Assembly: GCA_022496205.1 (NCBI GenBank)
Contig: WTXD01000062.1
Coordinates: 85,374 to 149,373 of the forward strand
Direction: 5' to 3'
From: Gloeopeniophorella convolvens
Taxonomy: Eukaryota > Basidiomycota > Agaricomycetes > Russulales
DNA length: 64,000 nucleotides
The translations under genes were made by a program, and so were the position numbers. The notes under the pieces were generated by a model. It was not told the origin of the DNA. It did no database searches and saw only the letters and a program-made list of their open reading frames with translations. This document shows, one piece after another, positions 21,010-31,152 of this stretch (its first letter is position 1; every line of letters starts with the position of its first letter).

Positions 21010-22809
21010 TCACCGGAAGGGTTCAAGGGCCTGCGGGAGGATCTGAGCGATGGCAGGACCGCTCGGTGGCTCGATTGACTGGTAGTACTGCAATGTGAAA
21101 CCTCGAAATCAGCCTCTCGCGAGAAGGTCGCCGATCGATTCGAAACGTACAGTTCCCCACCAGGGACCGGCAGCCCACCAGAGCGCGCCGAGCCAGACAC
21201 CACTCTGCTGCATCGAGCAGAGTGCGCCCTGGACAGCGGTAATGCAGTCTGCGTTCGAGCCGGCACCGATTTCACCGAGGAAGCCCTTCAAGTTGTTCGC
21301 CTTGAGCCACGCGGTCGCGTCTGCAAGACGCTCCGAACCGATTGTCGGCGAGACGCACGTTTCGGACGTGCCAGAGCCATCCGAGTCGAGGTACTGGTGC
21401 ATCTCTGCCGGGATGTTAGATACTCATGGAAATTCTGAGAGGTGACCGGTGAAGACGCACGAATAGCGATGTTGTTGTTAGGATCCTTGATCGCGCCGAA
21501 TGCGGCAGCATTGCCAGATGACGTCCAAGCTGCTCAAGATATTCAGACGTCGGGGGTAGTTGGGAAAGGGTGAGACGTACTCCAAGCACCGGTCCAGCTT
21601 GTGCCTTCTGCCAATATGAGCTGACTGGTGGCACCGGAGGCACGGATACCATTGACGGCGGCCTGATTGAGCGCGAAAGCTGTGGAGGCGGGTATTCCAT
21701 TGGGCTCATTCATGACATCTGCAATTCGCATTGATGTAAGAGCAGTGACAGCGCACCAAATTACGAGTAGGGACTGACCGAAGATGACGTGGGTGTTAGA
21801 TTTCTGCAAGATGATGAGCGCTAGAGGGCGAGTGCGTAAGGACGAGACTCACGAATTGGCTAGCAAGGTTGGTCCACCAGGTTTGGAAACTGAGACAGAC
21901 AGTTAGTGCTATACGCCGCCCATCAAGAGCAAAGATATTTACGTGTTAGTATCGGAGATGGGGGCGCCGTTGTAGATCATGTAATTGTGCGCTAGGCGCA
22001 AACGTTAATGATTGTCACGAGCCTGGCACCGGTGCAGACTCACGGTCGATGACGGCATAGGCACCCTTTCCGGTGATGTAGTTGACGATCTAACGGAGGT
22101 GTCAGCGCCGGCTACACAACAGACAAATAAGCAACATGCGGTGGTAAGACCACCGAGGTAGGTGGAGTCGAATGGACCGGTCAGGCCAGTAGAGGGAGGA
22201 CTCAGGCGCTCGACGAGGAATGGAATGCGGAAGGTGTTGAACCCATTCGAGACGAAGAACTGTAGGCGCATAAGCGTGTCATTGACGATTTCCCAAGGTG
22301 GCACTCACGTCAATACTGGAGGGTGACGGCCACGTATAATCCTTTCCAAGGGTACCGGGGATGACGGTGTTCCCGAACTCGGCACCGGATTCGCTAACGC
22401 CGAAGTACTGGAACTTCGTGAGCGATCCCGCGCACAGGCTGTTGGTAGGTCCAGTCGGAGCTGAGCTCGTCGAGGAGGACGACTGGCTTGTGGTCTTGGT
22501 AGTTGAAACGGAAGACGAGGACGAGCTAGACGCAGCACCAGGTTGGCATTGCGAGTAGTCTGGATGCATCCAGTGAGCATGAAACGCGACGCCCTTCCGC
22601 CTGCAATGGCTTACAGGGGTTCAGGAACACGCAGTGGGACCCTGCATCGCAGACAGTGCCACCCGTATAGTTAATGCCCTGCAAAGGAATTAGAGAGATA
22701 CGAGCCTTTGAAGCACGAACACACTCACACCACACTGCCCCCAGACAGAGACGGAGAGCGCAGGGGTGACGCTCAAGGCGAGCGCAAGTACAGCACTTAG
22801 AGACCTCAT
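21010..22809 (-). CDS. Secreted GH5 (subfamily 5-type) endoglucanase with N-terminal CBM1, copy A
   Basis: Starts MRSLSAVLALALSVTPALS, a clear signal peptide. A fungal CBM1 follows across two introns: VWGQCGGINYTGG, VCDAGSHCVFLNP, YYSQCQPG, with cellulose-binding aromatics and four Cys. A Ser/Thr linker of about 45 residues then leads to the catalytic domain. The barrel begins [15 protein letters not shown] and continues [13 protein letters not shown]. The acid/base Glu is in DVMNEPNG, and the nucleophile Glu is in [13 protein letters not shown]. The end is YYQSIEPPSGPAIAQILPQALEP, reached by an intron after WWAAGPWWG. It should hydrolyse internal beta-1,4 bonds of cellulose outside the cell, as in Trichoderma Cel5A (EG II). 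Tandem neighbour of copy B in the same orientation. A TATA box and a CCCCAC motif lie upstream. Confidence 0.93.
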
Positions 22810-22870
22810 TGTTGAGTGATTTAGCCGAGCTTGAGACACGGATGAGTACAAGCGAGAAGAGAGAGCCCCA

Positions 22871-22880
22871 TCTTTATACC
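22871..22880 (-). promoter_or_regulatory. TATA box of endoglucanase copy A
   Basis: On the minus strand the sequence reads GGTATAAAGATG, about 62-70 bp upstream of the ATG at 22809. Confidence 0.6.
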
Positions 22881-22938
22881 AACAGGACACACACTTCGTC
22901 GAGGTAAACGGCCGCACCGATGAATATCCCCCTCATTT

Positions 22939-22944
22939 CCCCAC
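22939..22944 (-). promoter_or_regulatory. CreA/Cre1-type motif upstream of endoglucanase copy A
   Basis: CCCCAC on plus (GTGGGG on minus) fits the SYGGRG consensus of the fungal carbon-catabolite repressor, about 130 bp upstream of the start. Such hexamers are frequent by chance; it is suggestive because copy B has the same motif. Confidence 0.3.
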
Positions 22945-24179
22945 GAACTTGTCACATGTGTAAAATCAGACGCGCGGCGACGGGCGTTGCAAGTAACTTC
23001 CAAAGACATTGCCAAGAACTCGGGGGAAAATCAGACCGTAGTAGCTAATGCCACCTGATCAGGTCGGGCTTGGCAGCGTGACGCTTTGGGAGGGAGCTGG
23101 TCAGAGACAACGCCAACAAGTCAGGCATGAGCCGAGCCTGTTGGAAGAGACCGAGAACTTGCCGCTATTTACGGTTAGAAATGAAAGTGGTTTGCTGGCA
23201 ACGACCCCTCTTGCAGCCGAAAACTCGCCGTCGAAGCATCTGCGGTCACGAGGTCAGTAGTAACTAAACGAGAGGAAGTAGCAAATCATAAGTTAGTCTG
23301 CAACGGACGGTATATGAAGAGACCTGATTTACTTTGAGCTGAGAGCATAGATTTGCAGCCATGAGATGGCAGACTGCGACGCTACAAAGAACCTTCGATG
23401 AATATATTGAGCGAAAGTTCGGAGTCAGAGTCGGACTCAGTGATAACCGTAAGCATCCTCTGCATTGCCGATCCCATAGATGCTGAAGGCCCGACAGCGC
23501 ATTGATCTTAGCCGAGCTCTGTCCAGGGTTACACCTCGCACAGTCTGACCGTATCGCATTGATGCGGCGGATGAGGCTCGGAGTTGTTCTGCTGGCTTCG
23601 AGAGCCTTGATACCCTATGGAAACGCGATATAAGAACGTCGCTGAGTTTCCGAAGACAGATCCCAGCACAAGCACGTCTTAGGTTGCAGTAGGCGTAGAC
23701 TGACGGCCAGGTGGGGAAGACAGAGCCTGCGAGAGTTGCGCCGTCGGACCCGTACCGCCGACAGCCCAGTGGGCTCAGCTCCAGTTCACATTGCAATTGC
23801 TACATTCCTAAGGCCTTGTCCCATTGCCAGCGAGAGAACATCCTGTAGGCTATTTGTGATACAGTCAGCGACCCAACTTGATGACCCGATGGCATCCTTA
23901 CCCAGTGCCAACCGCGATGCACATCCCCGGGGACCCTGGAACGGATGGGAAACCATGAATAAAAGAGGTCATCAGGAGACTACCGCCTCCGGCGAGGCCT
24001 CGAGCCGTCAACTCCGACAGAAAGGTGTCAGATGCAGCAGAGCTTGGTTTTTCACTCACACTGAAACACCGGGATTTGAGTAGAGGCTCATCCTGAGGGT
24101 GCGAAAGAAGAAATCCCTGATATTTTCAAGATGGAGAGACTTATACAGACACACAGCGTGATATGACACACGTGACGAT
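22945..24179. other. Intergenic between the tandem endoglucanases
   Basis: About 1.2 kb containing the copy A upstream region and the copy B 3' UTR. A minus-strand frame at 23437-23796 and a plus-strand frame at 23736-24083 have no recognisable features. No gene called. Confidence 0.45.
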
Positions 24180-26077
24180 CTAGAGGAAGGGCTCGAGCGC
24201 CTGAGGAAGAACTTCAGCGACAATGGGGCCATCCGGAGGCTCGATGGAGGTGAAGTACTGTGTGCCATTTGATGGTGAGTCAGCATCAACGCATTGTTGT
24301 GCAGAGGAAAGACCCACGTCTCCCCACCACGGACCAGCAGCCCACCAGAGCGCACCAATCCACACACCGCTCTGCTGCATTGAGCACAGAGCGCCCTGAA
24401 CAGCGGTGATACAGTCCTGGTTGGAGCCCGCGCCGATCTCACCGAGGAAACCCTTGAGGTTGTTCTGCTGGAGCCACGTGGTCGCGTCGGCGAGGCGCTC
24501 AGCGCCGATCGTCGGGGACACACAAGTAGCGTTAGTGCCGGAGCCGTCAGAGTCAAGGTACTGATGCATTTCTGTTGTGTTCAAAGCAATGCGTGAGATC
24601 AGTGATCAATACGTGACTGAAGTACAAACCAATGGCCAAGTTATTGTTAGGGTCCTGAATAGCACCGAAAACCTCGCTGTTGCCGGAAGATGTTGTCCAA
24701 GCTTTGGGTCAAGCGATAAGTCTTGGAGAATCGAGCACAAGTGACGAAACTCACTCCAGGCACCAGTCCAGCTCGTCCCCTCGACCAAGATGAGTTGTTC
24801 GGTGGCACCAGAAGCACGAATACCATTGACAGCAGCTTGATTCTGAAAAGTATCTCAGCATAGGAACACGTTCTTGAGTGAGCATCTTACAAGAGCGAAA
24901 GCGGTCGAAGCAGGGATACCATTGGGCTCATTCATAACGTCTGGCACAACATGTCAGAGAAAGAAAGGGCTATAATGCGTATTGTGCACGAACCGAACAT
25001 GACGTTGGGGTTAGATTTCTGCAGGGACATCAGGGCCGAATCCAACCAGGATGTATCGGGCAGTACTCACGAACTCGTTAGCGAGGCTGGTCCACCCTTG
25101 AAGTTCAAGTCAGTGGACCAGCGAGACCTCGAGAGAGAACTCAACCCACAGGTTTGGAAGCTAAAGAGGGTTGAGTAAATAGTTGATCGGTCAGCTCGGT
25201 AGGGCACTCACGTGGCAGTGTCAGAGATGGGTGCGTTGTTGTAAATCATGTAGTTATGGGCTGCAGGAAACTTCATTTGTCCAGTACCCGAAAGCACGGG
25301 TACGCTCACTTACGGTCAATGAGGGCAAAGGCGCCCTTGCCGGTGATATAGTTAACAATCTGATCGTGGAGTAAATAAGCGTGTTATATAGAGGTACGCA
25401 GCAACTTACTGTCGTGAGGCCGCTCAGGTAGGTTGAGTCGAATGGGCCTGTCAGACCAGTCGCTGGAGGGCTGAGACGTTCCATCAAGAACGGGATGCGG
25501 AAAGTGTTGAACCCGTTTTCGACGAAGAACTACAGTTCACATGAAAGATGAGCAAGTGTTCCGAGCAACGCTGGGTCGAGGTGCGGTGCTCACATCAATG
25601 CTAGACGGAGAGGGCCACGTGTAATCCGTCCCAAGAACACCTGGGATGACGGTGTTCCCGAACTCGGCGCCAGACTCGCTGACGCCGAAGTGCGTGAACT
25701 TCGTGAGCGATCCCGAGCAGAGGCTGTTGGTGGGACCCGTTGGAGCGGAGCTTGTGGACGACGGTGTGGTTGATCCAGTGGTCGTTGAAGCAGTGCTGGA
25801 CGCCGTTCCGGGAAGACACTGCGAGTAGTCTGAAGGCTTATTAGCACATAGATACTGTACAGGCTCGCACACATACAGTCATTCACGTAGGTACAAGCGC
25901 TACCAGAATCGCAGGTGGTGCTTCCGGAGTAGTATACCCCCTGCGAAGACGATTTAGGGACCCTTCGCATAGATGAGAGCACGTGTCACGTACGCCGCAT
26001 TGTCCCCAGACCGAAACCTGGGCGAACGCTGGTGCAACGCTCAAGGCGAGCGAAACGGCGGCGAACAACGACTTCAT
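24180..26077 (-). CDS. Secreted GH5 (subfamily 5-type) endoglucanase with N-terminal CBM1, copy B
   Basis: Tandem duplicate of copy A with the same exon plan. The signal peptide is [19 protein letters not shown]. The CBM1 reads [35 protein letters not shown], and the linker is Thr/Ser-rich. The catalytic domain starts [15 protein letters not shown]. The acid/base Glu is in the VMNEPNG block just downstream of 24950, and the nucleophile Glu is in [13 protein letters not shown]. The final intron (after [10 protein letters not shown]) is a multiple of three and open, so a naive reading inserts about 21 residues. The spliced end is [25 protein letters not shown]. Same inferred role as copy A: extracellular endo-beta-1,4-glucanase bound to cellulose. 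Differences lie mainly in the linker and CBM1, which may tune substrate binding. Confidence 0.93.
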
Positions 26078-26133
26078 GTCCAAGTCAATACCCGGGCTAA
26101 GAAGACAATGCACATACCAGCAAGGACGGTCGC

Positions 26134-26143
26134 TTTATATCTC
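26134..26143 (-). promoter_or_regulatory. TATA box of endoglucanase copy B
   Basis: The minus strand reads GAGATATAAAGCG, about 60 bp upstream of the ATG at 26077, in a position like that of copy A. Confidence 0.55.
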
Positions 26144-26281
26144 AGCTTGGGGGCCGTAAGTTGCGACGCAGTGCCGACGATTATCCTCGACAATTTTCCA
26201 TCTTACCGTCACACGCTGGCGGGCTGATGGAGTTCATCACCTTCGGCTAGTTCATGCATCCATGAGAAAGCCCCCAGCATC

Positions 26282-26287
26282 CCCCAC
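26282..26287 (-). promoter_or_regulatory. CreA/Cre1-type motif upstream of endoglucanase copy B
   Basis: CCCCAC on plus (GTGGGG on minus), fitting SYGGRG, about 205 bp upstream of the start, within CCCCCAGCATCCCCCAC. Candidate glucose-repression site. Confidence 0.3.
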
Positions 26288-26682
26288 AAGGCTTCGGAGA
26301 AAATCAGGAAGAGTGTATCGAGCACATGATGAGGAACATCGGCGGTTCTAACTTCTGCGAGAGTGATTATGTTGAGACGGTAGGGTGAAATCCTTCAGAT
26401 TCGTCAGGCATCTTGACTAAAACAAAGCACTTGCATCACTACTGCGCTGCAAAAGCGGTCAGGAGCAAACGTAGTGGATTACTGGGGACCGAAAAGTCCC
26501 CGCAGAAGCAACAACAATCGTGCTAGGAGAAACTGGTTGGGCAGCGGTGGAGCGTTTGGCACCCATAAATAGTAGGCACACTGCTGGTGATAAAAATAGA
26601 ATGAGCGGCAGAACGTTATGAGCGAACGAGCTGTTCGGCACACTCACCGTATTCCCGTAGCTATGAACATCCATTTCAACAT
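26288..26682. other. Intergenic, no gene recognised
   Basis: About 395 bp between the upstream region of endoglucanase copy B and the 3' end of the SARAF-like gene. No recognisable element. Confidence 0.45.
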
Positions 26683-27759
26683 TTATCGGGCATTTGAGCC
26701 TCCGTATCCTGTGCTTCTCCTCATGGGCCCCATGCTTGATGAACCTTCTGCTCTGTCTTCGCTCCGATAAGTCGACGATCGCGGTGGCGAATGCGCCCTA
26801 GCAGGTCGCGGAGCAGGGCCAGAGTCGTAGCCTCGGTAGCCACGATCGTTTTCCCAGTCATAGCGTCTCGGTTGAGGCTCGGTGTTGCGCTGGCGAGTGT
26901 AAAGATAAGTCCCCAGACCGCCGAGCGCCGCTCCGCTCCAGAATCCGAAGGGGGCTTGGCCATCCCGCACCTGAGCAGACGCAGCAGGCTTTGCAGTGAA
27001 GTTCGAATCTGAAGGATGCTCGGAGTATGGAGGGGGTGGTCGACGATTGTTACTACCGGAGCCTCCTGAGAACCAACCAGAACCAGGGGTAGGGCCAGGC
27101 TGGGGCGGGTGTGGGCGTGGGCGCGGGAGCGACCACGAACCACTGAACCAGCTGCCGTCCCCGATCCTGTACAGGATGAATAGAAGGACTCCAAGGATTC
27201 CAAGGAGGAATAGAAACTCGGAGAAGACGGCGGCTGCCAAGCACTCAGTTTAGATAACCAAGAACCGGAAATTATGGCAACCCACAAGACGAGGACCCCT
27301 GTTCCTGGTAAGAGCTGGGCCTGGGCTGCTGCAGGGCCCTGGGGACGTCGAGGAGACGGTACTCCAAAGAGCAAGACCCTGGCAGCTAAAGTGAGCGGGT
27401 ATGGCATCAATGAAGAGCTTCTTCGCACCTTTGAGAACGTATAGGTCTCCCGGGCCTTCCCATCCTTCACAAGACACTTCAACGCGTCCCAATCGCAGAG
27501 TATCAGGAAGGTCAGTTTCGCACTTGAATCTGTTTCAATATCCAGCAGGGGAGCCGACGGGAGATGCTGGACACACCTTCCAATCCACCTCTGTGCCCCG
27601 ACCTCCTATATTCGTGCACCGAATCACGTCCGGCGTGAACACCTTGCATGCTTTGCCTTTGCAGACGAGTTGGGGGATGGACTTTCCGCGCCTGGCCAGA
27701 GTGGGTTCATCCTTGTACAGAGTCAAGGCAGGGATATCCGCGAGCTTGATGCGAGACAT
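26683..27759 (-). CDS. SARAF-like store-operated calcium entry regulator (TMEM66 family)
   Basis: Three or more exons. The lumenal-type domain reads KLADIPALTLYKDEPTLARR, VCKGKACK, DVIRCTNIGG, TEVDW, then RVEVSCEGWEGPGDLYVLKG and GSCSLEYRL after a 27250-27410 intron. These cysteine-bearing blocks define the SARAF/TMEM66 family. One hydrophobic segment follows (FLFLLGILGVLLFILYRIG), then a Pro/Gly/Arg-rich cytosolic tail with a Gly-rich patch (FGFWSGAALGGLG) and a polar end. In animals SARAF is an ER membrane protein that promotes slow inactivation of store-operated calcium entry; fungi lack a clear STIM/Orai pair, so the role here is unknown. The start at 27759 gives no evident signal peptide, so a short upstream exon may be missing. 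Confidence 0.78.
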
Positions 27760-28174
27760 GGGAGTTGTGCCGGTTCACCGTCTGTGAAGAGTTGCGTCGC
27801 TTTTAAAGCTCACGACTTGCGCTACAGCCACAGATGGAACTTGCAGGGCGCCTCATATCCATGCTATAGATCATTGGCTAAGAGTACGTGTACTTGTTCT
27901 GTGCTGCGGCCACGTTGATATTTGGGGGCTGACGTGGAGGCGGTAGATGCAGTGGACGCGGCGCGGTCCAGACGCGTTCGAAACACAGCAGCTCTTTGCG
28001 CCCTTTCGCACCGTTCGCACCTGAGTCAAGTACGGCTCCACTCCCAGTACCGCGGAGAGCTTATCGCTACACCATCAGTCCGCAATCAGTTGGCGGGAGG
28101 TACTGCGGCCTACTACTGTAGGCACTTCTATTAGGCGCGCAAAAATAATCGAAGTACTCCAGAAATGGCAGTAT
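27760..28174. other. Intergenic, no gene recognised
   Basis: About 415 bp containing the SARAF-like promoter and the OPT 3' UTR. No RNA gene or repeat seen. Confidence 0.45.
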
Positions 28175-30826
28175 TCAAGACGGGCAACCTCCGCACATCC
28201 CAAAACTGCACCCCCAGCAGCTCGCCACACCGATACCAAACGTCCGTAGCACCAAGCAGACAATGCTCATCGCACCTTCGCCGAGCACGAAGCCGCTGGC
28301 TACGACAATGAGACGGATATCACCACCGTTACCCTTCGGAGCGAGCTTGGTGTGATAGATGTATTCGACAACGCCTCCAACTAGCCGTGCGAGCGAGAAT
28401 GAAGGCGTATTGAGGAACCCGATGGCGAAGGCTACTCCTGAGGGTATCCACTTCGCGTACCACAGCCCGCGCCTCGCGGCGTGCGTCTTGAAGGCCGAGA
28501 CCATGGCAAAGAGAACCGCAGAGCCGATCATGAAGAGCGCACTCTTCTCAGGGAGATGACCATCGCCTGCCTACTGATCAGATAAGATGTACAACGCATA
28601 GCGCAGAAAGCTTACGGAGTAGTCTCGCAAGACTGAGCCAGACGTAAGCTGTTGGAGCAGGAAACATAGGTCCGGGAATGGTGTACGCCCTGTTGTACAG
28701 GATGTATGCAGTCACTGTAACGGGGATTGAGAGCGTCGATCCAATAAGTTGCCCATAGAACTGTGCTCTGGGAGAAGCTTGGACGAGATGGCCTGTCTTC
28801 AAGTCTTGCATGAGGTCCCCTGCCCTGCAATAAAGCACTGCTTCAACACCGCATTCAAATGAAGAAAAAAATATCACTCACTGTTGAGCACCAGCTTCAG
28901 CAACACCACCGGCGATGATATTTGCGACGACGTTTCCGGGTTGAATAATTGCGAAAAGAAGCTGGCTAATCTTACCCAACCCGCTGACAGGATTGAGATC
29001 CGTTTCGCCAAGGGCACGAACCCTTTCGGAGATGATGAGAAAAAACATACTGTACGGAACGTAGTGTATGACACACCCAAGAATGCTCAGAAGTGCCCCC
29101 GTGACAAAGGAAATCAACGTTGCCCATGGTTTGATTCCCTCTTTTCCGAAGACAAGCCAGACAACGAAGATGCCAGAAACGACGCTGGCACCGATGCCCC
29201 AGAGCACCCATCTTCTTGGCACCAACCTGTCTTCCGTCTCAACTTCGTGGTCATCTTCCGACCCTTGGGCGGCGGCTCCACGTTTTGTGACGAGGTTGAT
29301 GACATATTCCCAAGCGACAGGAACGAGAGCTACCAGGCTGTCGGAGGACATGATTGCTAGAGAGGTCCACAAAATCCAGCCACGAGCCCCAGTTGTCATA
29401 TCACCGACAGGTCCGGGAGCCCATTCGTAGTACTTGGAGAGAGGGGACAAAATGCCCCACCCGACCAGCATGCCCTGTGCAAGTATCAGTAATTATCAAG
29501 TGTCGCACTCAAAAGTGGTAACTGACGAGATTCATGCTTAGAGTTGTAGGGAATCCCATGATAATGCCTATGTACGGGATGTACGTGAATATGAATATGG
29601 CTCTTCTGAACCACCTTACCTTGTCCAACGTACGACAAACTCGGGGTGAAAGTCCAGAGCCAATTCCGGGCCAGGTACCCTCCAAACAAAGGGATGGCAA
29701 AAACAACGGGGAAGAAGTACGCCAGCAGCTGGACAGGCATCATCAGCATCGGTCAACAGTTTCGGATTGAACCTGTTACGGTCAGTGCACTCGATGCCAG
29801 GAAGCTCCATCCGAGGGCAGACCAGCCTTCGTTCTGGACCACATCAAGAGTTTCTATTTCGGGATCTTGTTCATCATCCACCATGTCGGGAGTGTGGGAC
29901 GGTTCTTCATCGTCTTGAAGGTTAAGGGGGCTATAACCACGACGCTCTCGCAGCCCAGAGTTGGCTGCAGGCATCTTGTGGAGGACTGAGATGACTTGGG
30001 CAGTCGCAGTCCCGGAAGGAAACGCGAGTTGCTCCTCCACGATCTACTCCTACGAATCAGGCTACCTGCCCAAAACCTTGAAGCACAACCCACCACTTGC
30101 TTCCGTATTGGAGGAGACATGAAAACACTGGTGGGATATAAGTGGCGCGTGGAGAGAGAAGACATCGAATCTCACCCAAAGTAAGCGACAGCGCAAGACC
30201 AGCATATTGCAGAAGCCCAAGTGAGCGTTATAGGAGGAGATCCGTCCCTCTCCTCGTCGAGGAGGCTCAAAGCGGGGATTATGCCAACGAAACCCGCCGC
30301 CAGTGGCATCTAGGACATATTAGTGAGTTGAGACGACGCTCACTGCCGCGCAAAGACATGAACCTGCCGTTCCGGTCGCGACTGCAGTTGTCTGGAGCAC
30401 CACATTCTCCTGGGGAGTGATAGGTGTGGGCAATAACTTGGATATTAGGAATCCGATAATTGATGATTGGAGAGACATCCTGGAAGCCACTTTAGGAGAG
30501 AGGATGTGATGTAGAAATGGAGACCGCACATGCTGATCCACCCCGTTTGCAGACCAAAGTAAAGGTTGGTAAAGCAGAGCAAGCACCCAATGAGCAGGCC
30601 TAACAGGACTGCACGGGGCTGCGACGGAACTCATTAGGGAACATTTTGTTTCCGGCAGAGAACACATCTCACCGTGAGCTCTGGACTCGCAACAGATTTG
30701 AGGAGAGTCCCTGTTGCACGGGGAAGCCTGCAAACGGCACATGTGTTACTGCAGCTTAAATGAGCAGACTGGTAGCGGAACGCACCGAAAGCGCGTGCGC
30801 ATGCCGTTCAGGAAGGATGGCGGCAT
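28175..30826 (-). CDS. OPT-family oligopeptide/metal-chelate transporter
   Basis: Multi-exon gene with about a dozen hydrophobic segments. The N-terminal hallmark reads RAVLLGLLIGCLLCFTNLYF then GLQTGWISM, followed after an intron by SLQSSIIGFLISKLLP, TPQENVVLQTTAVATGT and MPLAAGFVGIIPALSLL. All are conserved in the YSL-like branch of the OPT family. Next come EEQLAFPSGTATAQVISVLH, an acidic cytosolic loop, GPVGDMTTGARGWILW, and a C-terminal block ending in GEGAMSIVCLVLRTFG and CWGCSFGMCGGC. It probably moves small peptides or metal chelates across a membrane with protons. The intron between ATGT and MPLA appears to begin with GC (GCAGGT) instead of GT. The first exon (ATG at 30826) is the least certain part; it lies 326 bp from the divergent MetRS start. 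Confidence 0.83.
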
Positions 30827-31152
30827 ACACGCAGCCTAACCGCCAGGTATGGGAAGGAAGCGGGTGGGGTGGGCGCGAGGTTGCCACTACGGTGGTGGTC
30901 CGGGAAGCGAGAGACTGCTGACTGTAACTCGAGGTAACTCGCCATGACGCGAAGCCAGCGCGAAAGCGCGTTCCTCGTCAAATTAGGAAATCCGGGATTC
31001 GGGCCGTCCCTCCGGCGCAGATATCTCAGATCGGCTGTGCTCGGTGAACTGACTCGGTCTCGAGTCAGCGCTACCTCTCCAGCTATCCTTCATCTCTCAG
31101 CCCGTTTTGTGTTCTTATCGGCATACCTGGACATCCAGTCGCACCTGCTTCT

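Noticed and set aside
23437..24083. Frames between the endoglucanases
   Set aside because: No motif, no splice support, and the opposite strands overlap with equal quality.
24056..24556. Alternative frame overlapping endoglucanase copy B
   Set aside because: It is a shadow of the real exon, which carries GEIGAGSN and the conserved C-terminus.
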